A stretch of 64,000 bases of DNA from an uncultured Dehalococcoidia bacterium (GCA_958296445.1 OY282565.1:2963570-3027569), one strand, 5' to 3'; shown: positions 8,223-16,666, counted from the first letter of the stretch. Made by a program: numbers and translations. Notes: generated by a model not told the origin, from the letters alone.

Positions 8223-9478
8223 CCCAATACTCCAGACGCAAGCAATGTGCCAAGATCCATTGCGCTCTGCCAATGCCGAAGTATGGGATGCTCTGAACCA
8301 AGCGCAATATCGGTTGAGCCGTCACCGTTCTTGGCAAAACACAAGACATCAGCTAGTTCGGCGCCACTCAGGATTACCGGGGAGTGAGTCGCTAACAGCA
8401 CTTGCGCGTCATACATTGACGATAGGGAATCATATACGGTCGCCACGGCCTTCGGATGAATCCCGTTTTCCGGCTCTTCTATCAAGTATGTGCCTTTGAG
8501 ATCATTCAAGTATGCCGGCAGAGTGAGGGCCGTAAGGCGCAGTGTGCCATCGGAAACCAGCCATGCGGGAACCTTGTGGCCCCCCGCATACTCATAGACC
8601 ATATAGCAGTGCCGGTCTTCCGGGCGTTCAATGGCGGCGATGTCCGCCAAGTCGGGAAGCGCTGTCTTAAGATGGGCAATCCAATCAGAGTGCAGTTCCG
8701 GGTTGTCTTTTCGCAAGCGGGCTACGGCCCAAGGCAGATTCGACCCGTCCGGCTCGAATCCGGCAGCCTTTGCCGGAGGGCTGGGCCGTTTAATAGCCAG
8801 ACTGTTGAGAATGAAGTTCTGCACCCCGGCGGCCAAGTAATCCCGAAACCAGGTAGCTACCGGAAAAGCGTTTTCGTCCGCTATCAGGTTGCCAAAAGCC
8901 GACTTTTGCGGCCCCAGCCGGAACGAGGGCGTCCAACCCCTTCCTGAGCGGCTATAGGTTTCGCTATAAAAGTTGTCGTTACCTCCCGCCACTTTATTGA
9001 TAACGGTTTTGCTGTCGCGCCGGTGGATATTGGTCAGCAATGAATCCGGGGCTTGGGGAGGCATCGGAAAAACCGGACGCTCCGGCGATTCCAATGTTTT
9101 GGATTTCTTCAATAACAGCCGCTCGGCCTTGAACTCGAACCGGTGCCGGGTTTCGTCAAAACCGATGGCTACTTCATATCTAGCCGTATCCAGTTCCGGG
9201 CGCGATGTCAACTCGCGTTTTATATCTGGAATACACGCCTCTACCGCCAGCTCCAGCCGGTCGCCCTGCCGCTGAAACAAGAGCTCTTCAGGGTTCCGGC
9301 TGCGCTTCCACAAGGCTGCATCCAGCCCCTCGGACACCAAGTCGCTCAGAAAGCCGATTACGTCCAGAAAGGTTGTCTTGCCCGACGCATTTGGCCCAAC
9401 CAGCACGTGGAAGGGGCGAAGGGGTCTATGCGTGTATTCCAGGCATCGGTAGTTCAGTGCTTCAACCAGCGTAATCAT
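8219..9478 (-). CDS. AAA family (AAA_21/OLD-like) ATPase
   Basis: A 419-residue ABC-like ATPase. Walker A is GPNASGKT at residues 28-35, an ABC-signature-like VSDGTLRLTAL is near 315-325, Walker B is YLIEEPENGIHP near 345, and the switch histidine lies in LLATHSPVIL near 375. The order and the short coiled-coil-free middle fit the AAA_21 group found in OLD nucleases, AbiEii/PARIS-like systems and similar defence operons. It has no C-terminal TOPRIM domain; that role may be taken by the coupled downstream gene. The base composition is slightly more AT-rich than the neighbouring metabolic genes. Exact function unknown. Confidence 0.88.
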   Translation of the reverse strand: MITLVEALNYRCLEYTHRPLRPFHVLVGPNASGKTTFLDVIGFLSDLVSEGLDAALWKRSRNPEELLFQRQGDRLELAVEACIPDIKRELTSRPELDTARYEVAIGFDETRHRFEFKAERLLLKKSKTLESPERPVFPMPPQAPDSLLTNIHRRDSKTVINKVAGGNDNFYSETYSRSGRGWTPSFRLGPQKSAFGNLIADENAFPVATWFRDYLAAGVQNFILNSLAIKRPSPPAKAAGFEPDGSNLPWAVARLRKDNPELHSDWIAHLKTALPDLADIAAIERPEDRHCYMVYEYAGGHKVPAWLVSDGTLRLTALTLPAYLNDLKGTYLIEEPENGIHPKAVATVYDSLSSMYDAQVLLATHSPVILSGAELADVLCFAKNGDGSTDIALGSEHPILRHWQSAMDLGTLLASGVLG

Positions 9479-9509
9479 CCGGCATTATATCCCTGCGGCG
9501 GCTTTCGCC

Positions 9510-10703
9510 CTAAGTATACAGCGATGCCGGGGGTGGCGCCCCCATCAGCATTGCGCCGCCGTACTCGAAGTTGAGCGGCAGGCCCGAAATGTGCTGGCCG
9601 TGGACGTGTAGGTCGCGGAAGAAGCGCTCCAGCCCCAAGGAATGGTGAATGGCGTTGGTGCCGGCGGCGTTGAAGAGCTTGTCGGCCACGGCGATGGACT
9701 GGCGGATGGCGTGGGTGATGGCAAGACGGGTTCGCATAGACAGTTCGGGGAGTTCCGGGCTGCCGCTCAACTGCGCGTCCCACATCGCGCCCACCGTGTC
9801 CAGCACATACCGCCGGGCGCTGTCTATCATCGCCTCGCACTCCCCTACGGCAATCTTGATATGCTGCCGGTCGCGCAGCAGCGTGGGGGAGTCGGTCGAA
9901 CCGGAGTCGGTAGCTAGGCCGACAAAGGTGTTCATCGCGCCCCGGGCCATCCCTAGGGTGTTGGCCGCCGACAGCGTCCAGCCGAGGACGATGGCCGACT
10001 GCGGCGGGGTGTAGAGCGGGCCGCCGTAATGGGCCGGGGCGCCGCGGGCGTAGGTGTGGCCGTCCGGCACAAAGACCTCGGAAAACTCGGCGTCGTTGCT
10101 GGCCGTGCCTCGCATCCCTAGGGTGGTCCAGGTGTTCAGCACCTCGCCCTTCGCCACGGGCAGCACCACCGTCCGCATCTGCGGGGCGCCGTCCCGGTTC
10201 AGCACCGGGCCGTTGCCGTCAACCACCCGGCAGGCCACGAAAACGGCGGTGGAGTGGTCAATTCCGCTCAGGAAATTCCAGCGGCCGGATACGATGTAGC
10301 CGCCGTCGGCGACTTTGGCCGTGCCGCCGGCGCGGGCGGAGCCGGAGCCGAGAACCGCGGGGGGGTCGCCGAAAATCTCCTTGACCGCCTTGGGTGACAG
10401 CCGGGCCACCGCCGACGATACGGCAGTGCCGTTGAAAACGCACCAACCGGCGGAACCGTCGGCCTGCGCGATTTCCTCGACCACCCGAAAGGCAGTGACC
10501 GGGTCGGTTTCCGGCCCGCCCAGTTCCTTGGGGACATAGAGTCCGAACAGTTGCTTTTCGGCCATCGCCGCCGCCAGTTCCGGGGGAAGCTGGCGTTCCG
10601 CGTCTATCCGCTCCCGGTTCGCCACAATCACCGGGGCAATGCTCTTGGCGGCTTCAATCAATCGGTTAGCCGGGTTCAGTCCGTTAGCCGGGTTTTCGGG
10701 CAT
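9510..10703 (-). CDS. Acyl-CoA dehydrogenase-like flavoprotein
   Basis: A 397-residue protein of the acyl-CoA dehydrogenase superfamily, closest in look to the flavin-dependent monooxygenase/HsaA-type branch. The N-terminal helical domain contains LPPELAAAMAEKQLFGLYVPKELGG (residues about 38-62), the middle domain has GSAGWCVFNG and a flavin-contact region SGRWNFLSGID, then WTTLGMRGTASNDAEF (the typical W-x-x-x-G-x-R-x-T/S-x-S motif), and a C-terminal helical bundle. The usual catalytic glutamate of true acyl-CoA dehydrogenases is not obvious. The ATG at 10703 is chosen because the domain begins there; the frame stays open far upstream over intergenic DNA. Monooxygenase or dehydrogenase activity cannot be decided. 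Confidence 0.85.
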   Translation of the reverse strand: MPENPANGLNPANRLIEAAKSIAPVIVANRERIDAERQLPPELAAAMAEKQLFGLYVPKELGGPETDPVTAFRVVEEIAQADGSAGWCVFNGTAVSSAVARLSPKAVKEIFGDPPAVLGSGSARAGGTAKVADGGYIVSGRWNFLSGIDHSTAVFVACRVVDGNGPVLNRDGAPQMRTVVLPVAKGEVLNTWTTLGMRGTASNDAEFSEVFVPDGHTYARGAPAHYGGPLYTPPQSAIVLGWTLSAANTLGMARGAMNTFVGLATDSGSTDSPTLLRDRQHIKIAVGECEAMIDSARRYVLDTVGAMWDAQLSGSPELPELSMRTRLAITHAIRQSIAVADKLFNAAGTNAIHHSLGLERFFRDLHVHGQHISGLPLNFEYGGAMLMGAPPPASLYT

Positions 10704-11034
10704 ACGTCCTTCGGCTCCTGACAAGTATCGGCCTATTATAGCCAAATTCGGCGGGCTGCGCCTAACCCGCCCCAATCCGCCAACCATTGTACGTGTACGC
10801 TTGTGCGCCGCCGATTCCGGTTTCGCCCCGGCAACCGCGCGGGAGACGGCCCTTTGAGCGGCGCGATTGCCGTGATTAAGGTAAAGACCCCGGCCGGATG
10901 CCGGGGCCTTTATATATACGTAACAGGGGCCGCCGCAACCGGGGCCGCCCTGTCGGTTGCGGGTTGAATCCGGGGCCGCATAATGGTAGTCTAGCGTAGA
11001 TATTTGCTGCTCCAATGGGGAGGTGAAAATTCCT
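10704..11034. other. Divergent spacer between flavoprotein and DUF1800 genes
   Basis: This 331-base spacer contains the terminator-like hairpin listed separately and a second inverted repeat (CAACCG near 10935, CGGTTG near 10955). I see no convincing gene in it. A weak AT-rich stretch near 10980-11010 may hold the promoter of the DUF1800 gene. Confidence 0.5.
10883..10911. terminator. Terminator-like hairpin
   Basis: Arms around CCCCGGC and GCCGGGG with AAAGA before and CTTTATATATA after form a hairpin with A-rich and T-rich flanks, so it could act in both directions. No gene I recognise ends here on the plus strand, which leaves open a small unannotated transcript upstream. Confidence 0.55.
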
Positions 11035-12450
11035 ATGGGAGACCAGGTAACTGCGCAGGATATTGCCCTGATGGCCCACCTGATGCGGCGGGCCGGTTTC
11101 GGAGCCAGGTACGACGACCTGGCAGCACGGGCGGAGAAGGGATACGAGGCGACGGTGGAGGAGTTGCTGAATCCCGACGCCCACCCCAACGGCCTGGAGC
11201 TGGACGTGGCGGAACGGTGCTTCATCGAATGGAGCCATTTCGCCCGCGGCGTCCCGGAGTATTTCGCTTGGCGGCTGATTAACTCCAGGGCGCAACTGGA
11301 AGAAAAAATGGTGCTGTTCTGGCACAGCATTTTCTGCACTTCCGACAGCAAGGTGCAGAGCTACCCCACCCACTACGACCAGTTGGAAATGTTCCGCAAG
11401 CACGGAATGGGCAGCTTCCGCGATCTGCTGGTGGAGATTTCCAAAGACCCGGCGATGATTTTCTACCTCGACAACTGCCTCAGCCACAAGGAAGCGATCA
11501 ACGAAAACTACGGACGGGAATTGCTGGAGCTGTTCTCTCTGGGCGTGGGCAAGGACGGCGAGTTCAACTACACCGAGGACGACGTTAAGGAATGCGCCCG
11601 CGCCTTCACCGGCTGGACCATCGCCAACCCGGTGCCGGGGCAGCCCTATGGGCGCTACTCGGCCAAGTTCGTCTTCGTCCCCGAAGACCACGACGACGGC
11701 GAAAAGACTTTCTTGGGCGAGACCGGCCGCTTCAACGGCGAGGACATCGTGGACATCATCGTGAAGCAGCCCGCCGCCGCCCGGTTCCTGTCCCGCCACC
11801 TGTACAGCTACTTCATCGCCGACGAGCCCGGCGTGCCGTCGTGGATGGAGGCGCCGCCTCAAGATATGGCGACCATCGAGATGCTGGAAGCGGAATACTT
11901 CCGCTCCGGTTACAACATCCGCTCCATGCTGCGGCTGCTGCTCAACTCCGACGCCTTCAAGAACGCCCGCTTCAGCCGCATCAAGAGCCCGGTGGAAACG
12001 GTCATCGGCACGCTGCGGATGGTGGGCGACTGGACCGACCCCAAGCCCGGCTTTGAGTTCATTTTCGACGAAATGAAGTATATGGGCCAAGAACTGCTCA
12101 ACCCGCCCTCGGTGGAGGGCTGGCACACCGGCAAGGAGTGGATTGACGGCGGCACGCTGGTGCACCGCATCAATTTCACCGCCGATTTCTTGGGCAACAC
12201 CAGTTTCCCCGGCATCAATGACATCGTGGAAAGGCTGGCCGATAAAGGCCCGGCCATCACCCCCGACGAGATGGTGGACGGCTGCCTGCAACTGCTGGGC
12301 CACTACGAGCTGTCGGAGGAAACCCGCGGTATGCTGATGCGGCGGGCCGCCAAAGACGACGTGGTGCGCACCGACACCGCCGATTTCCCCAGCGAAGTGG
12401 GCGAGATGCTGCAAATGATTGCGGCCACCAAGGAATACCTGTACGCCTAG
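11035..12450 (+). CDS. DUF1800 family protein
   Basis: A 471-residue member of the DUF1800 family. Hallmarks are HLMRRAGFGARYDDL near residue 13, KMVLFWHSIFCT, and the signature NENYGRELLELFSLGV followed by TEDDVKECARAFTGW. Members are usually encoded next to a DUF1501 protein, as here. They are often exported, but this one shows no clear signal peptide. Biochemistry is not established; a role in oxidation or export of polymers has been proposed for the pair. I choose the ATG at 11035 because the GGGGAGG box (11017-11023) overlaps the alternative GTG at 11023. The gene ends with KEYLYA, whose coding DNA was copied in the duplication that follows. Confidence 0.88.
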   Translation: MGDQVTAQDIALMAHLMRRAGFGARYDDLAARAEKGYEATVEELLNPDAHPNGLELDVAERCFIEWSHFARGVPEYFAWRLINSRAQLEEKMVLFWHSIFCTSDSKVQSYPTHYDQLEMFRKHGMGSFRDLLVEISKDPAMIFYLDNCLSHKEAINENYGRELLELFSLGVGKDGEFNYTEDDVKECARAFTGWTIANPVPGQPYGRYSAKFVFVPEDHDDGEKTFLGETGRFNGEDIVDIIVKQPAAARFLSRHLYSYFIADEPGVPSWMEAPPQDMATIEMLEAEYFRSGYNIRSMLRLLLNSDAFKNARFSRIKSPVETVIGTLRMVGDWTDPKPGFEFIFDEMKYMGQELLNPPSVEGWHTGKEWIDGGTLVHRINFTADFLGNTSFPGINDIVERLADKGPAITPDEMVDGCLQLLGHYELSEETRGMLMRRAAKDDVVRTDTADFPSEVGEMLQMIAATKEYLYA

Positions 12451-12463
12451 CGGAGCGGGCGGA

Positions 12464-12754
12464 ATGAATGGCGAAACCCTTGAACTGTCAACCCTGATTG
12501 CCCTCGGCAGTCTGATGTTGACCCTAATCGGACTGACCGGCGTGGTGCTGTACCGGCTGGGGCAGCTTGCCGCCCGGGCCGACCGGCAGGCCGCCGAAAT
12601 ACGGGATATGCGCGAGGAAAACCGCCAAGAAATGCGGGATATGCGCGAGGAAAACCGCCGCAACCATCAGCAGTTGCTGCAAGCCTTTGCCCACCATACG
12701 CATGACCCGGCTACCGGGTTCGCCACTTTCCAGGTTCCGCCGGGAATGGAATAA
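12464..12754 (+). CDS. Small membrane/coiled-coil protein, copy 1
   Basis: A 96-residue protein with an N-terminal membrane helix (about 8-30, LIALGSLMLTLIGLTGVVLY), a highly charged coiled coil with repeated RDMREENRQE, and a conserved tail HTHDPATGFATFQVPPGME. It begins 13 bases after the DUF1800 stop, so it is probably co-transcribed with the DUF1800/DUF1501 pair. Orientation of the tail suggests it faces the cytoplasm. Function unknown; the conserved tail looks like a partner-binding peptide. It is duplicated at 12868. Confidence 0.78.
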   Translation: MNGETLELSTLIALGSLMLTLIGLTGVVLYRLGQLAARADRQAAEIRDMREENRQEMRDMREENRRNHQQLLQAFAHHTHDPATGFATFQVPPGME

Positions 12755-12867
12755 TCCGGCGGCGGGAATCCGCCCCGCCGCCCCTGCCCCGATACTAACT
12801 AAGGAGACGGCAGACAGCGACGATTGCGACCAGCAAGGAATACCTGTACACCTAGCGGAGTGGCGGA

Positions 12868-13179
12868 ATGAATGGCGAAACCTTTGAACTGTCAACGCTG
12901 ATTACCCTCGGCGGCCTGATGTTGAGCCAGATCATACTGATCGGCGTGGTACTCTACCGGCTAGGGCAGCTTGCCGCCAAGGTTGACTGGCTGGTTGCTG
13001 AAATCGCCGAGAATCGCCGGGAAATGCGGGCTATGCGCGAGGAAAACCGCCAAGATATACGGGAAATGCGCGAGGAAAGCCGCCGCAACCATCAGCAGTT
13101 GTTGCAGGCCCTGGCCCACCATTCCCACGACCCGGCCGCCGGGTTCGCCACTTTCCAGGTTCCGCCGGGGATGGAATAA
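12868..13179 (+). CDS. Small membrane/coiled-coil protein, copy 2
   Basis: A 103-residue copy of the preceding gene: same N-terminal membrane helix (LITLGGLMLSQIILIGVVLY), coiled coil lengthened by one RENR/AEIAENRREM heptad block, and the same tail HDPAAGFATFQVPPGME. Both copies are intact and diverged at many positions, with the tail the best conserved part, which argues that the protein is under selection. It lies 67 bases before the DUF1501 gene. Confidence 0.78.
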   Translation: MNGETFELSTLITLGGLMLSQIILIGVVLYRLGQLAAKVDWLVAEIAENRREMRAMREENRQDIREMREESRRNHQQLLQALAHHSHDPAAGFATFQVPPGME

Positions 13180-13246
13180 TCCGGCGGCGGGAATCCGCCC
13201 CGCCGCCCCTTGCCCCAACACTAACGAAAGGAGACAGCAGAGAACG

Positions 13247-14383
13247 ATGACGACCAACAAGAAAGACCGGGTGCTGGTGGTGCTGCAAATGTCGGGCGCC
13301 TATGACGCCCTGAACACCGTCATACCCTACAACGACCCGCTCTATAACGATTACCGCCCGGTGCTGAAGGTTGACCCGGCGGACGTGCTGCCCATCAACG
13401 GCGAGGTGGGCTTCCACCCGTCAATGCGGCCCATCAAAGACCTGTACGACCAGGGCAAGGTGGCCGTCCTCCAGGGCATCGGCTACCCCAATCCCAACCG
13501 CTCCCACTTCCGCTCTATGGACATCTGGCACACTGCCGAACCCGACAAGATGATTACCGAGGGCTGGCTGGGCAAGGCCATCCGCGACCTGGATCCCAAC
13601 CGGGAGAACGTGCTGACCGCAGTGAACTTCGGCCGCGGCCTGCCCCGCGCTCTGGCCGCGCCCGGCGTGTCGGTGGCCTCGGTGGGCGACCTGTCCTCCT
13701 ACGGCGTGCTGACCGGCATTGACGGCGAAGACCAGCGGATGGAAGCCCTGGACATATTCTCCAAGATGTACTCGCCCCTCATCGGCACCGGCCCGGCCAA
13801 CGATTATCTGTCCCAGACCGGCCTGGACGCCCTGAAAGGCGCCGACATCCTCAACACCGCCCCGGAGCGGTACTCCTCCACCGTGGAGTACGGCGGCAGC
13901 CAGTTCTCCCAGTGGGTCAAGAACATCTCCCAGGTGCATCTGGCCGAGTTCGGCACCCGCATCCTGTACACCAGCCTCAACCCCGGCGCTTTCGACACCC
14001 ACGCCAACCAGAACGTAGCTTTCCCCAAGCTGTGGGAAGACGTCACCAACGCCACCGCCGACCTCTACGAAGACCTGAAGGAACACCACGCCAATGAGGA
14101 AGTGGTCATCCTGATGTTCACCGAGTTTGGCCGCCGGGTTCAGGAAAACGGCTCCGGCACCGACCACGGCTCGGGCAGTGTGGCCTTCGTCATCGGCGAC
14201 GCGGTCAAGGGCGGCGCCTATGGCGAATACCCGTCGCTGGATCCGGCCAAGCTGGACGAGGGCGACCTGCGCTGGAACAACGACTTCCGCGGCACCTACT
14301 CCACCATCCTAGACAAGTGGATGGGGCTGGACGCCCAGACCATCCTCGGCGGCAACTTCGAGCAGTTCGACTTCATCAAGTAG
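13247..14383 (+). CDS. DUF1501 family protein
   Basis: A 378-residue DUF1501 protein (alkaline-phosphatase/sulfatase-like fold), the usual partner of DUF1800. Visible family features: VLVVLQMSGAYDALNTVIPY at the N-terminus (the family norm is a G-G-x-D-x-L-N motif; here S-G-A-Y-D), VAVLQGIGYPNPNRSHFRSMDIWHTA at about 78-103, PGAFDTHANQ near 247, and EFGRRVQENGSGTDHGSG near 295, holding the expected acidic and histidine ligands. Family members are often Tat-exported, but this one starts directly at the core domain. AAAGGAG (13227-13233) sits 13 bases before the ATG; the upstream in-frame extension lies over the duplicated small gene and is rejected. Confidence 0.88.
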   Translation: MTTNKKDRVLVVLQMSGAYDALNTVIPYNDPLYNDYRPVLKVDPADVLPINGEVGFHPSMRPIKDLYDQGKVAVLQGIGYPNPNRSHFRSMDIWHTAEPDKMITEGWLGKAIRDLDPNRENVLTAVNFGRGLPRALAAPGVSVASVGDLSSYGVLTGIDGEDQRMEALDIFSKMYSPLIGTGPANDYLSQTGLDALKGADILNTAPERYSSTVEYGGSQFSQWVKNISQVHLAEFGTRILYTSLNPGAFDTHANQNVAFPKLWEDVTNATADLYEDLKEHHANEEVVILMFTEFGRRVQENGSGTDHGSGSVAFVIGDAVKGGAYGEYPSLDPAKLDEGDLRWNNDFRGTYSTILDKWMGLDAQTILGGNFEQFDFIK

Positions 14384-14489
14384 CGCAGTAAGTAGCGCAG
14401 TGAGCATCCGGGAGCGAGGGGCGGGATAAGGCCCATAGCGCCATCCCTCTCCTCACTTCCCTTGCCTCGCTTCTCTAAAAGGGGTGAAA

Positions 14490-15524
14490 ATGGTTACGCA
14501 ACTTGCGCCCATAACATTTCAGTACAGCCACACCATCGGGCGGCAGGAAGTCCGCAGCGGCAACGGGTTTTTCAATCCGGTGGCGATAACCCGCGATCCG
14601 CAGAACCGGCTCTATGTCCTGAGCCGCGGCACTGAAACCCCCGCTTTCTTTCCCTGCAAGCGGGTCACCGTGTTCACGGCGGACGAAGAGTTTATCGAAG
14701 ACTACGGCCAGAAGATTCCGCCGGAAGAAGCCGACGCCTCGGCCCCCAACGGCAGCTTTATGTGGCCCTCCTCCGTCGCCCTCGACAGCCAAGGCAACAC
14801 CTACGTATCCGACGAGTGGCTCAACCGGATTTCGGTCTACAAGCCGGGGCAGGGCTGGGCCGATATGTGGGGAACCGTTGGCTCCGCCGACGGCGAAATA
14901 GACCGGCCCTCCGGCCTCGCTTTCGACAAGGACGATAACCTCTATCTGGTGGACAGCCGCAACCACCGGGTGCAGGTGTTCACTGGGGACGGCCAGTTCC
15001 GGTTCAACTGGGGCGAAAAGGGCAGCGGCGAAGGCCAGTTCAATATGCCCTGGGGCATCGAAATAGACGCCAAAGGCGACGTCTACGTGGCCGACTGGCG
15101 CAACGACCGGATTCAGAAGTTCGCCCCCGATGGCCGATTCCTGATGCAGTTCGGCTCCACCGGCGCGGGCGAGGGGCAGTTCAACCGCCCCACCGGAGTC
15201 GCCGTTGACCAAGACGGCGACATCTACGTCACCGACTACAAGAACGACCGCCTACAGGTGTTCAACGCCGACGGCGAGTACATCACCCACCTGACCGGCG
15301 AAGCCACCCTGTCATCCTGGGGCCGGGAGCGCGTGCTTATTGACCCGATAACGGTCAAGGGACGGATGGCGGCCCAAGGGCTGGAAGAGCGCGAAAAGGT
15401 CTTTCAAGGGCCTATAGCCGTGGAAGTTGACGACGAAGGCCGCATTTACGTCGTCGAAGTCCCCCGCCATCGCGTCCAGATCTTCCGCAAGCAAAGCTCC
15501 ATCTACCAGGGCGGCCTGCTGTAA
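14490..15524 (+). CDS. NHL-repeat beta-propeller protein
   Basis: A 344-residue protein built of NHL repeats, seen as recurring PSGLAFDKDDNLYLVDSRNH, PWGIEIDAKGDVYVADWRND and PTGVAVDQDGDIYVTDYKND blocks with intervening V-Q-V-F strands. It forms a six-bladed propeller, a scaffold for protein or ligand binding; some relatives are lyases or lactonases. No signal peptide is visible. An AAAAGGGG box (14477-14484) is 5 bases before the ATG at 14490, preferred over the GTG at 14484 that falls inside the box. It follows DUF1501 by about 100 bases and may belong to the same functional cluster. Confidence 0.85.
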   Translation: MVTQLAPITFQYSHTIGRQEVRSGNGFFNPVAITRDPQNRLYVLSRGTETPAFFPCKRVTVFTADEEFIEDYGQKIPPEEADASAPNGSFMWPSSVALDSQGNTYVSDEWLNRISVYKPGQGWADMWGTVGSADGEIDRPSGLAFDKDDNLYLVDSRNHRVQVFTGDGQFRFNWGEKGSGEGQFNMPWGIEIDAKGDVYVADWRNDRIQKFAPDGRFLMQFGSTGAGEGQFNRPTGVAVDQDGDIYVTDYKNDRLQVFNADGEYITHLTGEATLSSWGRERVLIDPITVKGRMAAQGLEEREKVFQGPIAVEVDDEGRIYVVEVPRHRVQIFRKQSSIYQGGLL

Positions 15525-15588
15525 GCCCCCAAGCGCCTTGCCCCCGGGGGGTGAGGCGTTCCCCAATACGTTTCCATAGCGTCCGCCT

Positions 15589-15630
15589 AAACCCGCCCGT
15601 CCTGAGCTTGTCGAAAGGATGGGCGGGTTT
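15589..15630 (+). terminator. Hairpin after NHL gene
   Basis: AAACCCGCCC and GGGCGGGTTT form a long stem around an insert reading CCTGAGCTTGTCGAAAGG, itself a widespread environmental repeat core. It lies 65 bases after the NHL gene stop and ends in TTT. Confidence 0.5.
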
Positions 15631-15652
15631 CGCGCGTCCGCAACCCCTGTCT

Positions 15653-15718
15653 GTCATTCTGAGCAAAGCGAAGAATCCCGCCTTGGGAAGTGAGACCCTT
15701 CGCTTTGCTCAGGGTGAC
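15653..15718. repeat. REP element, GTCATTCTGAGC family
   Basis: Imperfect inverted repeat with ends GTCATTCTGAGC and GCTCAGGGTGAC and inner GAAGAATC / GAGACCCTTCGC. Further copies lie at 39558, 40978, 48783, 58337-58440, 62532 and 63543. This copy abuts the end of the luciferase-like pseudogene. Confidence 0.85.
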
Positions 15719-15958
15719 AAAGCATAGCCAGAGCCGCCGCGATGATGGCCGGATGCCGCACGTAGGGGTTGGTGACCAGACTTCCGATGCGGACGTTCCG
15801 GGTGTCGGCGGCGCACAAAACCTGAACCGCCCGGAATCCCGAAACAATGCCACGTCGGATATTCCCAACCGGCTAACCCCGGCGACGTCCAAGATACGGG
15901 CCAGCTCCAGCAGTTCGTCCACCGTCACCACCGGGCTGAGTTCAACCTCAATATCCAT
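15719..15958 (-). pseudogene. Luciferase-like (LLM) flavin monooxygenase remnant
   Basis: On the minus strand from 15958 the reading frame gives MDIEVELSPVVTVDEL and LARILDVAGVSRLGISDVAL, the N-terminus of a luciferase-like F420- or FMN-dependent oxidoreductase. Near 15830 the frame breaks by a small indel (FRDSG), and the next frame continues with VLCAADTRNVRIGSLVTN and PYVRHPAIIAAALAML, the family's conserved strand. The homology then ends at the REP element at 15718. So a frameshift plus loss of roughly three quarters of the gene is seen. The rest of the 15525-16159 gap holds only the hairpin and the REP element. Confidence 0.72.
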
Positions 15959-16159
15959 CCGCTTTCCCCGCCTGTTTGGGATATGCTTACACGCAGCCGG
16001 TTTTACTTTTTGGCATTACCTGCCTTATGTGTCATTCCGGCCATACCCGTGTTCCCGAGCAGCCGGAATAAAGGGCAAGGCTGGGCGTGATAAGCTAATA
16101 ATACCCAAGTTCCTACCCCTTGCGGGATGGGGTTGTATAGAAAAGGGCGATTCCTTACG

Positions 16160-16603
16160 ATGCCGGACTTCCATATCAGCTCCAGCGTGCTGTTGCGCTA
16201 TCCGCGGCCGCAGGTGTTCGAGTTCTTTTCTAGGGCGGATAATCTGAACCTGCTGACCCCGCCGTGGCTGCATTTCAGCATCCTGCCCCCGCTGCCTATT
16301 GAGATAGGCCGGGGAACCGTCATTAAATACCGGATAAGGCTGCGCGGCGTGCCTGTCCGTTGGGACAGCGAAATCACGGAATGGGAACCGCCGCTCCGGT
16401 TTACCGATACGCAGATACGCGGCCCCTACCGCCGCTGGATTCACCGCCACAGGTTCGAGGAAACGCCCGACGGAACGCTGGTCACCGACGCGGTTACTTA
16501 CCGGGTTCCCGGCGGCTGGCTGGTGAACCGCCTGTTCGTGGCGGGAGAACTGCGCAAGATTTTCGGCTATCGCAAGGCTAGGCTGCTTGAGCTTTACCCC
16601 TAA
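16160..16603 (+). CDS. SRPBCC family ligand-binding protein
   Basis: A 147-residue START/Bet v1-like (SRPBCC) protein. It shows the family's opening strand with RYPRPQVFEFFSRADNLNLLTPPWL (about residues 11-35), a central IGRGTVIKYRIRL strand, WDSEITEWEPPLRFTDTQIRGPYRRWIHRHRFE, and the long C-terminal helix with LFVAGELRKIFGYRKARL. Such proteins hold hydrophobic ligands in a deep cavity; the ligand is unknown. Relatives are often near sugar-nucleotide epimerases, but no such gene is here. The ATG at 16160 matches the domain start; an ATG at 16127 would add 11 residues. Confidence 0.82.
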   Translation: MPDFHISSSVLLRYPRPQVFEFFSRADNLNLLTPPWLHFSILPPLPIEIGRGTVIKYRIRLRGVPVRWDSEITEWEPPLRFTDTQIRGPYRRWIHRHRFEETPDGTLVTDAVTYRVPGGWLVNRLFVAGELRKIFGYRKARLLELYP

Positions 16604-16666
16604 TCTCCGCTTCCGCCATACCCGCCATCCGCCGTCTACCCGTCGTTCCGCATTTGCCCGTCCCTC

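Larger units (their letters stand above)
12426..13256. repeat. Tandem duplication of about 404 bp between DUF1800 and DUF1501 genes
   Basis: Two direct copies: the first from about 12431, the second from about 12837. Each holds a small membrane protein gene, GC-rich spacer and the ribosome binding site of the next gene. The unit begins inside the last codons of DUF1800 and ends inside the first codons of DUF1501. At the junction (12818-12840) a dead DUF1501 start (ATT for ATG) runs directly into a dead DUF1800 tail. The shared ACCA-CAAG sequence at both ends suggests a short-homology event. Confidence 0.9.

Noticed and set aside
10876..12663. A 595-codon open frame on the minus strand
   Set aside because: It is the antisense shadow of the DUF1800 gene: valine- and histidine-rich, with no family pattern, as GC-rich antisense frames usually are.
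15690..16247. A 185-codon plus-strand frame
   Set aside because: It runs over a REP element and antisense to the luciferase-like remnant, then into the SRPBCC gene in another frame.
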